Shown: positions 1 through 7,943, counted from the first letter of the stretch. The stretch is 13,672 nt of DNA from CBDVAK01 sp965371945 (GCA_965371945.1 CBDVAK010000070.1:1-13672), one strand, 5' to 3'. Notes: generated from the sequence alone by a model not told the origin. Made by a program: numbers and translations.

Positions 1-2
1 TC

Positions 3-191
3 GCTGGACTGGTCGGTGTCAGCGCCCAGACGATCGCGAACTGGGAGAACGCAGAGGGACCGCTCAACCCTCGCCGCTCACCCCTGGAGTCGCTTCGTCG
101 CGCAGCCGGACTCAGTAAAGCCGCAGCCTGGGAGATCTTGCGGGAGTCACCGGCAGCTCCGGGTAACAATCGACAGCGCCCCCGAAGGTAG
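3..191 (+). CDS. XRE/HTH-type DNA-binding protein, C-terminal fragment
   Basis: This is a 5'-truncated frame, open from the window edge to a TAG at 189-191, giving 62 residues. The first half reads like the recognition part of a small helix-turn-helix domain: a LVGVSAQTIANWEN stretch (hydrophobic turn, then the S-x-x-T-I-x-N-W-E recognition helix) followed by a LESLRRAAGLSKAAAWEIL helix. Small proteobacterial XRE-like proteins often end with a comparable 'NWE...PR...L..LR.LGKREA' pattern, which this resembles. The tail after residue 50 is basic and low-complexity (NNRQRPRR). The start, the rest of the protein and any regulated target lie outside the window, so the role is only inferred as DNA binding. 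It converges on the phosphate transporter gene, with 63 bases between the two stop codons. Confidence 0.6.
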   Translation, partial: AGLVGVSAQTIANWENAEGPLNPRRSPLESLRRAAGLSKAAAWEILRESPAAPGNNRQRPRR

Positions 192-225
192 GCAAGTTCG
201 CGATGTTTGGTCCGCAACCGCTGGA

Positions 226-238
226 GGCGGGCGCCGCC
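226..238. repeat. Short GC-rich inverted repeat between convergent genes
   Basis: GGCGG (226-230) and CCGCC (234-238) form a five-base-pair stem around a three-base loop, in the gap between the convergent HTH-gene tail and the phosphate-transporter stop. There is no T-run on either strand, so it is not a canonical intrinsic terminator. It may be chance in GC-rich DNA. Confidence 0.2.
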
Positions 239-254
239 GCCCCGATACCCTGCC

Positions 255-2066
255 TCAATCGCGTTGTGCGAGTACCGGCGGCAACACCACTTTGGCGATG
301 CGCTTGGTCAGTGTGTAGATGTACCTGAGCTGATCGACAAATGACATCTCCAACTGCACCAGTTTCAGGTAATTCGGATCGGCTGCGGTGAGCCGGCTCG
401 CCTTCCTTTCCAGCAAGTGCTCTGATTGTTCCCGAATGCTGTCTTTCAACAGCAATGCCGATTCAGCGGCCGCTTGATCATTGTCGCGGATTGCCAGCAC
501 GGCAAGTTCCAGTGATAGCAATACCGTGGCATAAAACTCCCGCATCAGCGTGACAGTTTCGTCCCCCGACATGATTGGGAGTTGCAGCGCTTTGTGACCC
601 AGGGTGACCAGCTCGGTCTCCACGATATCCGCCACGCTCTCCAGATCGTTGGTCGCGGTCATCAGCCCCTGAAATTCCACACTCTCCTGTTCCGTCAACA
701 GGCCTTCACGAATCTCGCCGAGGTACTTGATTATCTCGAACTCCAGGATATCGATGGCGTCATCACGACGCGCGATCTCTTCCAGCACCTTTGGATCACG
801 CGTTTTCAGTGCCGGCAGGAAATCCTGCATCATGTCCAGAGTGAGTTGCCCGACCCGCCCCAACTCCAGCCGCACCTGTTGAAGCGCCACGGGTGTCGCC
901 GCGAGTGCTGCCTCATTCAGGAATTTTGGCTCGATGATGATGTGTTTATCGGGCGCCCGCTCGCGCACCAGCCACTCGGCGAGGCGGGCGAACCAAGTCG
1001 TGAAGCCAATAAACAGTACCGTGTTGATGATGTTGAACAGGGTGTTGGCATTGGCGATTTGGCGCGGTACCTCCGACGCTGCCCGGGTGGCCTCGTTCTC
1101 TGCCACGCTGGAAGGGGAAACCCAGATCGCGATATCCACCAACAGCCAGATCAGGGGTAACCAGATCAGCACACCGATTACGTTGAAAGCAACATGTACC
1201 ACGGATGCCCGCACCGCGTCGGTCGACTTGCTGCTGAGATAGCCCATGATGCCGGTGGTCACCGCGGTACCGATATTGGCGCCAAGCGCCAGGGCGATGC
1301 CCGCGGGCAGGGCCAACAGGCCCTCACTTGCCATGGCGATGGCGATCCCCACCGTGGCGGCGGATGATTGCACGATTGCGGTGAACACCGCACCGGCAAT
1401 GATTCCTGCCACCGGATTCTCCAGGGTCTTGAGAATTTCCACGAAAGGTTCGTAGGTTCGCAATGGTGTCATCGCTTGACTCATCAAACCCATGCCATAG
1501 AACACCAGACCGATGCCCATGATCATCATGCCGTAGTACTTCACCTTCTCCCGCTTTGCGGTGAAGAGCATGAAGAATCCCACTGCCACCGGACCGAGTG
1601 AATACGCCGACAGGTTGAAGGCCAGCAACTGCGCGGTCACGGTGCTGCCGATGTTGGCACCCATGATCACCCCGACCGACTGGGCGAGGGTCATCAGACC
1701 ACCGCTGATAAAGCCCACGACCAGCAAAGTGGTGACCGTTGAGGAATTGAGCACACCGGTTACGAAGGCCCCCGTGATTGCCCCCATAAACCGGTTGGTG
1801 GTGAGTTTTGCCAGTACCTTTCGCAGGGTCTGTCCGGCCGCTTTGGTCATACCCTCCGACAGCAGTTGCAGACCACCGAGAAACAGCGCGAGCCCACCAA
1901 ACAGCCCGAGACCCAATTGCAGCCAGTCCGGACCCTCTGGGGCAGCGGCCGATTCCGCGGCAAATGCGGCGAAGGCGACCGCCAGCAAGGCGACTCCCAA
2001 AGCTGCCGGAATCATGCGACGGTGGCAGGGTCGGACAATTCCAAGCTCAATCGGTGCAAGTCTCAT
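255..2066 (-). CDS. Na+/phosphate cotransporter family protein with PhoU-like C-terminal domain
   Basis: Predicted inner-membrane Na+-dependent phosphate (or related anion) transporter of the NptA/Na-Pi cotransporter II family, 603 residues. The sequence has the two inverted family repeats: NSSTVTT (about 107-113) with GANIGSTVT (136-144), and QSSAATVG (233-240) with GANIGTAVT (262-270). The QSS and GANIG elements are the expected substrate/Na+ site signatures. Roughly eight or more hydrophobic segments span residues 18-365. Residues about 395-590 are soluble, helical and acidic, matching the PhoU-like domain that bacterial members carry. The ATG at 2066 is chosen because GGAG (2074-2077) lies seven bases upstream. 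Met18, which would begin a cleaner hydrophobic segment, is an alternative start. It lies 28 bases downstream of ybiT and is probably co-transcribed with it. Substrate is inferred from family. Confidence 0.9.
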   Translation of the reverse strand: MRLAPIELGIVRPCHRRMIPAALGVALLAVAFAAFAAESAAAPEGPDWLQLGLGLFGGLALFLGGLQLLSEGMTKAAGQTLRKVLAKLTTNRFMGAITGAFVTGVLNSSTVTTLLVVGFISGGLMTLAQSVGVIMGANIGSTVTAQLLAFNLSAYSLGPVAVGFFMLFTAKREKVKYYGMMIMGIGLVFYGMGLMSQAMTPLRTYEPFVEILKTLENPVAGIIAGAVFTAIVQSSAATVGIAIAMASEGLLALPAGIALALGANIGTAVTTGIMGYLSSKSTDAVRASVVHVAFNVIGVLIWLPLIWLLVDIAIWVSPSSVAENEATRAASEVPRQIANANTLFNIINTVLFIGFTTWFARLAEWLVRERAPDKHIIIEPKFLNEAALAATPVALQQVRLELGRVGQLTLDMMQDFLPALKTRDPKVLEEIARRDDAIDILEFEIIKYLGEIREGLLTEQESVEFQGLMTATNDLESVADIVETELVTLGHKALQLPIMSGDETVTLMREFYATVLLSLELAVLAIRDNDQAAAESALLLKDSIREQSEHLLERKASRLTAADPNYLKLVQLEMSFVDQLRYIYTLTKRIAKVVLPPVLAQRD

Positions 2067-2094
2067 ATGGTCGCTCCGGGGATGATGCTTCGAC

Positions 2095-3705
2095 TCACGC
2101 CACCCTGGCGTGCTCGCCGCCTATCTGCGTGCGCAGATAATCATTATAGCTGCCACTGTAATCCAGGGGCCCCTGCGGTGTCAGTTCGATGATGCGTGTG
2201 GCCAGCGACGACACGAACTCCCGATCATGACTGATGAAGATCAGCGTACCAGGATAGTTTGCCAGTGCCAGGTTCAAAGCCTCGATCGACTCCATGTCGA
2301 GATGATTGGTGGGTTCGTCCATCACGATCACGTTGGGCTGTTGCAGTATCAGTTTGCCAAACAGCAACCGGCCCTGCTCACCTCCGGACACAACCTTGAC
2401 CGACTTTTCACTGTCATCCCTGGAAAACAGCATCCGGCCCAGCGTACCGCGCAACAGTTGTTCGTCAGAGCCGGCCGGTTGCCACTGCGACATCCATTCG
2501 AACAGAGTCATGTCCTGATCGAAATCTGCTGCATGATCCTGAGCAAGATAGCCGATTCTGGCATTCTCAGCCCACTTGACGGTGCCGCTGTCAGCCTCGA
2601 GTTCCTGCAGCAGGCAGCGTGCGAGCGTGGTCTTGCCAATCCCGTTCGGTCCGATGATCGCGACCCGCGAGCCCGCCTGGATGGTCAGATCAAGGTTTTC
2701 GAACAGGGTCATTGCGTCGAAGCCTTTGCTCAGACCCTTGGCCTCCAGCGCGATGCGGCGCAAGGGCCTTTCCTGTTCAAAACGAATGAAGGGGCTGACC
2801 CGGCTCGACGGCGTGATGTCTTCAAGCTGAATTTTTTCCAGTTGTCGGGCGCGAGAGGTGGCCTGTCGTGCCTTTGATGCGTTTGCGGAAAAGCGGCTTA
2901 CAAAGGCCTGCAATTCCGCCATTTTCACTTTCTTTTTCGAATTCTCCGTGTGCACGCGTTCACGCGCCTGGGTGGCGGCCGTCATGTATTCATCGTAGTT
3001 ACCTGGAAACAGGCGCAGCTGACCATAGTCGAGATCGGCCATGTGCGTGCAGACACTGTTCAGGAAGTGGCGGTCATGCGAGATGATGACCATCGTGGAT
3101 TTGCTGTTGTGGAGAAACTCCTCCAGCCAGCGAATGGTGTTGATATCGAGGTTGTTGGTCGGCTCATCGAGGAGCAGCACGTCCGGGTCGGAAAACAGTG
3201 CTTGGGCAAGCAGTACCCTGAGTTTCCAGCCTGGCGCGATCGCGCTCATCAGGCCTTCGTGCTGTTCGACGGGTATGCCGATGCCTTCCAGCAACTCACT
3301 GGCCCGCGATTCGGCGGAGTAGCCGTCAAGCTCAGCGAATTCGACCTCGAGATCCGCGACGCGCATGCCTTCGTCGTGGCTCATCTCAGCCAACGAATAC
3401 AAGCGATCGCGTTCCTGGATCAACTGCCACAGCTTGTCGTGGCCCATGATAACCGTGTCCAGCACCCGTTTGTCCTCATACGCGAACTGATCCTGGCGGA
3501 GCTGGCCGATTCGCTCGTGGGGATCGGTTGAAACATTGCCCGCGGTCGGCGCAAGCTCGCCCGCCAGAATTTTCATGAAGGTCGACTTTCCGGAGCCGTT
3601 GGCACCGATCAGACCATAGCGGTTGCTATTGCCAAAGCTGACCGAGACATTTTCAAAGAGAGGCTTGGCGCCGAATTGAATAGACAGATTTGCGGTAGAG
3701 ATCAA
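2095..3705 (-). CDS. ybiT: ABC-F family ATPase, YbiT type
   Basis: Soluble ABC-F protein of 536 residues (E. coli YbiT is about 530) with two ATP-binding cassettes and no membrane domain. Domain 1 has Walker A GANGSGKST (34-42), the YbiT-typical degenerate signature APGWKLR (157-163) and Walker B LLLDEPTNNLD (177-187). An interdomain linker rich in Lys, Arg and Gln spans about 240-305. Domain 2 has GPNGIGKTT (352-360), SGGEQGR (440-446) and VMDEPTNHLD (461-470). Similarity to YbiT runs end to end, including CTHMADLDYG and FEWMSQW. ABC-F proteins act on ribosomes near the tRNA E/P sites; YbiT's precise job is less settled. The start is TTG (3703-3705), where MISTANLSIQFG aligns with the E. coli N-terminus. 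The only nearby upstream ATG is out of frame. It probably heads a two-gene unit with the phosphate transporter. Confidence 0.95.
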   Translation of the reverse strand: MISTANLSIQFGAKPLFENVSVSFGNSNRYGLIGANGSGKSTFMKILAGELAPTAGNVSTDPHERIGQLRQDQFAYEDKRVLDTVIMGHDKLWQLIQERDRLYSLAEMSHDEGMRVADLEVEFAELDGYSAESRASELLEGIGIPVEQHEGLMSAIAPGWKLRVLLAQALFSDPDVLLLDEPTNNLDINTIRWLEEFLHNSKSTMVIISHDRHFLNSVCTHMADLDYGQLRLFPGNYDEYMTAATQARERVHTENSKKKVKMAELQAFVSRFSANASKARQATSRARQLEKIQLEDITPSSRVSPFIRFEQERPLRRIALEAKGLSKGFDAMTLFENLDLTIQAGSRVAIIGPNGIGKTTLARCLLQELEADSGTVKWAENARIGYLAQDHAADFDQDMTLFEWMSQWQPAGSDEQLLRGTLGRMLFSRDDSEKSVKVVSGGEQGRLLFGKLILQQPNVIVMDEPTNHLDMESIEALNLALANYPGTLIFISHDREFVSSLATRIIELTPQGPLDYSGSYNDYLRTQIGGEHARVA

Positions 3706-3746
3706 GTTTGTTCATCCAGGTGATTGGTAGCGATATCATCTGCCCG

Positions 3747-3775
3747 CAGTGCTGACCACAAGCCAGCAAGAATCT
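3747..3775 (-). promoter_or_regulatory. Possible promoter for ybiT
   Basis: On the minus strand upstream of ybiT, a TTGTGG hexamer is followed after 17 bases by TGATAT, about 40 bases from the start codon. Each hexamer matches only three of six consensus positions, so only the spacing and location favour this call. Confidence 0.22.
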
Positions 3776-3788
3776 GACAAGAATCTGA
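3767..3788 (+). repeat. Perfect 11-base tandem duplication
   Basis: The unit CAAGAATCTGA occurs twice in immediate tandem (3767-3777 and 3778-3788) in the divergent intergenic region between ybiT and the DUF167 gene. It could be a recent slippage duplication or a pair of protein-binding half-sites on one DNA face (one helical turn apart). The sequence alone does not decide. Confidence 0.6.
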
Positions 3789-3831
3789 TTAGCAAGGAAA
3801 GTCAGGGTCTGTGGTCACGTAAGGGCGGGCG

Positions 3832-3837
3832 GATAAT
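3832..3837 (+). promoter_or_regulatory. Possible -10 element for the DUF167 gene
   Basis: GATAAT matches five of six positions of the sigma-70 -10 consensus and lies about 65 bases upstream of the chosen GTG start. No convincing -35 hexamer is present at the expected distance, so this is weak. Confidence 0.28.
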
Positions 3838-3885
3838 AGCAGAATTGCGGATGCGAGGGGCTTGATTTCGGCAATTGTGGCGACA

Positions 3886-3893
3886 GGGGAAGG
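3886..3893 (+). promoter_or_regulatory. Ribosome binding site that sets the DUF167 gene start
   Basis: GGGGAAGG ends seven bases before the GTG at 3901. The upstream in-frame TTG at 3862 has no such site. This favours the shorter 102-residue protein. Confidence 0.6.
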
Positions 3894-3900
3894 TGATCCG

Positions 3901-4209
3901 GTGAAAGTACTTTTGCAAGCGCATAGAGATGGCGTTGTCGTGTTGGTGCGGGCACACCCTGGAGCACGCAGGAACGCTATCACCGGCGTGCACGCCGGAG
4001 CGTTGAAGATCTCCGTCACCCAGGCGGCCGAAAAAGGCAAAGCCAACGCCGCGATTGCGGCCCTGCTGGCCAAGCGCTTGGGTCTGGCGAAGTCACGGAT
4101 CGAAGTCCTCTCGGGGCACACATCTTCGCAAAAACGCTTCCTGGTTCGTGGTGCGAGCAGCACCAGCATTGCCCGAAAACTCGATGAGCAGGTGGGTAGT
4201 ACCCGGTAG
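3901..4209 (+). CDS. yggU: DUF167 / YggU family protein
   Basis: Small protein of 102 residues from the GTG at 3901, typical of the YggU/DUF167 family (usually about 95-105 residues). The diagnostic core is present: VRAHPGARRNAITGVHAGALKISVTQAAEKGKANAAI, read here as VxxxPGA...I.G...G.LKI.VT....KGKANAA, followed by LLAKRLGLAKSRIEVLSGHTSSQKRFLV. E. coli YggU has a small alpha/beta fold; the family has no firmly established biochemical function. GTG is preferred because of the GGGGAAGG site seven bases upstream and because the family core begins soon after it. The TTG at 3862 would add 13 unconserved residues. The gene is divergent from ybiT and followed by a 202-base gap before the cytochrome gene, so it may be monocistronic. 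Confidence 0.85.
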   Translation: MKVLLQAHRDGVVVLVRAHPGARRNAITGVHAGALKISVTQAAEKGKANAAIAALLAKRLGLAKSRIEVLSGHTSSQKRFLVRGASSTSIARKLDEQVGSTR

Positions 4210-4260
4210 GCCACTGCCAAGAGCCGTTCCGAGACGATCCCACGCTACCTTGGGGGGGCT

Positions 4261-4296
4261 CTGGTTGGCCGTTGGCGCAAAAGTGGAACCAACCAG
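4261..4296. repeat. Inverted repeat between the DUF167 and cytochrome genes
   Basis: CTGGTTGG (4261-4268) is the exact reverse complement of CCAACCAG (4289-4296), separated by 20 bases. It lies in the 202-base gap 4210-4411, otherwise without a recognisable gene, just after a run of seven G (4253-4259). There is no T-run, so it is not a standard terminator. It could be an operator-like dyad or mRNA structure upstream of the cytochrome gene, or chance. Confidence 0.4.
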
Positions 4297-4411
4297 CGTT
4301 GGCCGGCGTATAGACAGGGTGTCGTGGACCGGGAATTCCTGGCCGGAAGACCCCGAACCGCGGCGTTGAGATCCTCACGGAACCTGGTACCCGCTACGCC
4401 TGGAGTGGATC

Positions 4412-5800
4412 ATGTACACGATCGTGAACAGCACGCTGGGGGTTGTGTTCGTCATCCTTTCTGCGGCGTTGACCTTCCTGATGTTCAACATCTGGAAGTA
4501 CCCGTTCGACCACGAAAAACTCCGCAGTCAGGCTCCGCTTTGGATGATTCGCCTGCATCGGGTGATGGGATATGGCTACGTGGCCATCTATCTCTATCTG
4601 ATGTCGCAGATGGTTCCACGGCTGTGGGACTATCAGATCGAATTGCCGCCGCGTACGGTGATGCATCTGACCCTGGGCATGTCGATTGGCGCGATCCTGG
4701 TAGTAAAACTCGTGATCGTGCGTTTTTTCAAGAATATGGAAGCGACGCTGGTGCCGTTTCTGGGCACGGCACTGTTTATCTTCACTTTGCTGCTGATGTT
4801 TCTGGTGTTGCCGTTTTCACTGCGGGACATCTACCTGAGCAAGGCGATTCTGGGCAGTGACACACTGATGGGCGAGCGCGTCGAGCGGGTACGCGAACAG
4901 TTGCCGAAGGCGGGGATCGAAGATGCGGCCGTGATCGATCAATTGGCGAGTGCCCAAGGCCTGGAAACGGGCCGAAGGGTTCTGACCACCAAGTGCGTGC
5001 AATGCCATGATCTGAGGACAGTTCTAGCACAGCCCAGGACACCAATGGCCTGGCAGCGAACCGTGTCACGGATGGCCAATCGCTCGACCGTGCTCAATCC
5101 GATCAGCGCCGATGATCAACTGTTTGTCATCGCCTATTTGATTGCCGTGTCGCCAACCTTGCAGGAAACGCTGAAGCAGCGCCGCGCCTTGCAAATGGAC
5201 AGCACGGCATCTCAGCAAGCCATGCTGAACGCCAGGGCCGCGATGGAAACAGGGGATATGGTTCTGGATCTGGCAGAAGCGGAGGCGGTTTTTGAGGTCA
5301 CTTGTTCACAATGCCACGGTACCGAGCAGGTTGAGAATGCCCCACCATCGAGCGCGGATGAGGTTGCAGCACTTGTTGAGCGCATGGTTGGCAATGGCTT
5401 GATGGCTTCGGAACAGGAACTGGACCAGGTGATTTACTATCTCACCGAGACTTTTGCCGAGGTACCGGCGAGTTCCGACGGCGAGCAGACAACCACTGAA
5501 TCGGCAACGTCGGTATCCGGAGATGCCGGCGGATCAGTCCCCTCGAATCTGGACGGCGAGGCGTTGTTCAGGCTCAAGGCCTGTTTTGGCTGTCACGGCC
5601 TGGAAGGACGCAGCCCGATCAGCCCCACTATTCCCAAGCTCGCGGGGCAGAACCAGGCTTACCTGGTGACTCAGCTCAGGGACTTCAAGAGCGGATCACG
5701 CAACAATGCTTTCGCCTCGCGCATGACAGCCATGGTTGCGACAGTCAGGATCGAGGAAATCGAGGCCATCGCCGAGTACCTGTCCGGCTTGCAAAGATAG
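4412..5800 (+). CDS. Membrane-anchored tri-haem c-type cytochrome with four-helix N-terminal domain
   Basis: Predicted inner-membrane electron-transfer protein of 462 residues. Four hydrophobic segments lie at about 5-25, 51-68, 84-104 and 112-135. The loops at 27-50 and 105-109 are positively charged, and the whole C-terminal part is predicted periplasmic. Three CxxCH haem-attachment motifs follow: CVQCH (195-199), CSQCH (298-302) and CFGCH (391-395). The third domain looks like class I cytochrome c, with PKLAGQNQAYLVTQLRDFKSG and FASRMTAM, where Met438 or Met441 is a candidate axial ligand. A Ser/Thr/Gly-rich linker (about 352-378) precedes it. His49 and His85, near the start of helices 2 and 3, might ligate a b haem, but this is only inference. 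ATG 4412 has GGAG (4402-4405) six bases upstream. I do not recognise a named family for the full architecture; the redox partner is unknown. Confidence 0.85.
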   Translation: MYTIVNSTLGVVFVILSAALTFLMFNIWKYPFDHEKLRSQAPLWMIRLHRVMGYGYVAIYLYLMSQMVPRLWDYQIELPPRTVMHLTLGMSIGAILVVKLVIVRFFKNMEATLVPFLGTALFIFTLLLMFLVLPFSLRDIYLSKAILGSDTLMGERVERVREQLPKAGIEDAAVIDQLASAQGLETGRRVLTTKCVQCHDLRTVLAQPRTPMAWQRTVSRMANRSTVLNPISADDQLFVIAYLIAVSPTLQETLKQRRALQMDSTASQQAMLNARAAMETGDMVLDLAEAEAVFEVTCSQCHGTEQVENAPPSSADEVAALVERMVGNGLMASEQELDQVIYYLTETFAEVPASSDGEQTTTESATSVSGDAGGSVPSNLDGEALFRLKACFGCHGLEGRSPISPTIPKLAGQNQAYLVTQLRDFKSGSRNNAFASRMTAMVATVRIEEIEAIAEYLSGLQR

Positions 5801-5854
5801 TGTGGGGGTGGGGGTATGATGTGCTTGTGGCGGGTTCCGCTCCTTTGCTACCAT
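5789..5854 (+). promoter_or_regulatory. Candidate promoter region for 4.5S RNA
   Basis: Two alternatives exist ahead of the 4.5S RNA. TATGAT (5815-5820) matches five of six -10 positions, with TTGCAA 20 bases upstream (long spacer). TTGTGG (5825-5830) with TACCAT (5849-5854) has an 18-base spacer and a GC-rich discriminator, as is common for stable-RNA promoters, but poor hexamers. Either would give a 5' leader needing removal, as RNase P does for E. coli 4.5S RNA. Confidence 0.3.
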
Positions 5855-5871
5855 CCGCCGCGCTGTAAGCT

Positions 5872-5990
<119 letters not shown>

Positions 5991-6045
5991 TCCTGTATAG
6001 TCTTTGCTGCTTTTTCGCCGTAGTAGAGCCCGCTCGAACGAGTCC

Positions 6046-7869
6046 ATGACTTACCAGGTACTTGCCCGCAGGTGGCGCCCGCACAGTTTCGAGGAAATGG
6101 TCGGGCAGGCGCACGTGGTCGGGGCGTTGTCGAGCGCACTCGACAACGATCGTGTTCACCATGCCTATCTGTTTTCGGGGACACGGGGTGTCGGCAAGAC
6201 CACGGTAGCGCGAATTCTTGCCAAGGCGCTCAATTGCGAACAAGGGGTGAGTTCGCACCCCTGCGGTCGCTGCAGTGCCTGCGAGGAGATCGACAACGGC
6301 TGTTTCGTCGACCTGATCGAGGTTGATGCTGCCTCGCGTACCGGTGTCGACGACACGCGTGACCTGCTCGAAAATGTCCAGTATGCGCCGGCCCGAGGCC
6401 GCTACAAGGTGTACCTCATTGACGAGGTGCATATGTTTTCGCGGAACAGTTTCAATGCGTTGTTGAAAACGCTTGAAGAACCGCCTCCTCACGTCAAGTT
6501 CCTGCTCGCGACCACCGATCCCAGAAAACTGCCGGTGACGGTGTTGTCGCGGTGCCTGCAGTTCAACCTTCGCAGCCTGCCGGCCGAACTGATTGCCACC
6601 CAGTTGCAGCGAATTCTCGAGCAGGAGGGCATCGGTGCTGAACCGGCCGCGCTCAAGTTGCTGGCGCGCGGTGCCGCGGGCAGCATGCGGGACGGGCTCA
6701 GTCTGCTCGATCAGGCCATTGCATACGGGGGGGGGCAGGTAACGGCGGATTCGGTCGCAGACATGCTCGGCACCATCGATCACCGGCACGTGCAAGGGCT
6801 GTTGGAAGCGTTGGCGGCCGAGGATGCCAAGGCCTTGCTTGCTGCGGTTGCGGAACTCGATACCCAGGCCCCCGATTACACACAGGTGCTGGCGGATATG
6901 CTGCACGACCTGCAGCGAATCGCGGTGATTCAGGTTGGTGCGGGTGTACCCGGGCAGGAGGATCCGGTGTTGTCGGGACTGTCGGAATCGCTGTCGGTCG
7001 AGGACGTGCAACTGTATTACCAGATTGCCTTGATTGGTCGTCGTGATCTGCCACTGGCACCGGCACCGCGCATTGGTTTCGAGATGCTGTTGCTCAGGAT
7101 GCTGGCGTTTCGCCCGATCGAACCGGGCGGCAGGAATTCCCGGCCGCGATCCGACCGTGTGCAGTCGGTGGCGCGATCGGTGCCGGCGCCGGACTCCAAG
7201 CCCTCTACACGGGGATCACCGACAGTTCCTGCCAGCACCGCTGGCGGAGATCAGGGCAGCCCGAGTGTGCTGGCGGTGGATGATGTGGCTGCACAGGAGC
7301 GCCGATCCGATGGTTTGGCTGCCCGGGCGCTGGCGGCGGCACTGGGTTCCGGTAGTCCCGCACCCGAGGGTGAGAAAGCCCCGGTCGTGACAACCGGGCC
7401 GGGCTTGTCACAAACTCAGGTCGTGGGTTCCGACGGTGCGCTTGATACCGACGCGGAACCTGAACCTGTGCCGACAGCAGCTTGTTTTGATGCCGAAGGC
7501 TGGGAACGCTTGTTGACGGAGCTTGAACTGGATGGCATGGCCAGACAATTGGCTGCTCACTGCCTGCTCGAGAGCATCGGCAAAGGGGTTGCCAGAGTGT
7601 TGATCGATGAAGGCTGCGATCATCTGCGATCCGAGTCAGCCGAACGCCGTTTCGGTGAGGTGCTGGGCCGACGGTTCGGTGGCCCGCTGCAGTTGCGGTT
7701 CAAGTCGGCCGCATTGGCTGGCGAAACACCCGCAGGGCGTGCTGCCGGCAGGGCCGTTGCGCGGCAACAGGCCGCGGAGGATGCTATCGCCAACGATCCC
7801 AATGTGGCGATCCTCAGGGATCGATTTGGCGCGGTGGTGCGACCCGGATCGATCACGCCCCCGGATTGA
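6046..7869 (+). CDS. dnaX: DNA polymerase III subunit tau (DnaX)
   Basis: Clamp-loader ATPase subunit of 607 residues (E. coli tau is 643). The N-terminal AAA+ module has Walker A GTRGVGKTT (45-53), zinc-binding Cys64, Cys73, Cys76 and Cys79, Walker B LIDE (124-127), sensor 1 in ATTDP (155-159) and sensor 2 GSMRD (212-216). Domain III follows to about residue 370. A Pro/Ala/Gly/Ser-rich linker runs to about 480. The C-terminal tau-specific domain (WERLLTELELDGMARQLAAHC to the end) should bind the polymerase alpha subunit and DnaB. ATG 6046 is chosen because MTYQVLARRWRP aligns with family starts; the ribosome site is weak (GAG). An upstream TTG at 6004 would add unconserved residues. A G9 run encodes Gly228-230. 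The E. coli A-AAA-AAG frameshift site for gamma is absent. It heads the dnaX-ybaB-recR cluster. Confidence 0.97.
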   Translation: MTYQVLARRWRPHSFEEMVGQAHVVGALSSALDNDRVHHAYLFSGTRGVGKTTVARILAKALNCEQGVSSHPCGRCSACEEIDNGCFVDLIEVDAASRTGVDDTRDLLENVQYAPARGRYKVYLIDEVHMFSRNSFNALLKTLEEPPPHVKFLLATTDPRKLPVTVLSRCLQFNLRSLPAELIATQLQRILEQEGIGAEPAALKLLARGAAGSMRDGLSLLDQAIAYGGGQVTADSVADMLGTIDHRHVQGLLEALAAEDAKALLAAVAELDTQAPDYTQVLADMLHDLQRIAVIQVGAGVPGQEDPVLSGLSESLSVEDVQLYYQIALIGRRDLPLAPAPRIGFEMLLLRMLAFRPIEPGGRNSRPRSDRVQSVARSVPAPDSKPSTRGSPTVPASTAGGDQGSPSVLAVDDVAAQERRSDGLAARALAAALGSGSPAPEGEKAPVVTTGPGLSQTQVVGSDGALDTDAEPEPVPTAACFDAEGWERLLTELELDGMARQLAAHCLLESIGKGVARVLIDEGCDHLRSESAERRFGEVLGRRFGGPLQLRFKSAALAGETPAGRAAGRAVARQQAAEDAIANDPNVAILRDRFGAVVRPGSITPPD

Positions 7870-7895
7870 GAACAAGACTGCGGCCGGCGGTGTTT

Positions 7896-7938
7896 CGACT
7901 GTCAGTCGGTATTTCAGCGGTGCGGGCTCACCGCACCG
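7896..7938 (+). repeat. Dyad and GC-rich hairpin in the dnaX-ybaB gap
   Basis: Two structures sit in the 87-base gap. CGACTG (7896-7901) and CAGTCG (7903-7908) form an odd-centred dyad. CGGTGCGG (7918-7925) and CCGCACCG (7931-7938) form a perfect eight-pair stem with a five-base loop, ending five bases before the ybaB ribosome binding site. No T-run follows, so this is more likely mRNA structure (processing, stability or translation control) than a terminator. Confidence 0.5.
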
Positions 7939-7943
7939 ATTAC

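Noticed and set aside
2110..2877. Plus-strand frame of 255 codons opposite ybiT
   Set aside because: Fully antisense to a well-conserved ABC-F gene, with no family resemblance.
2557..3236. Degenerate first ABC signature (APGWKLR) in ybiT as a sign of decay
   Set aside because: The same departure from LSGG is normal for YbiT orthologues; the rest of the protein is intact.
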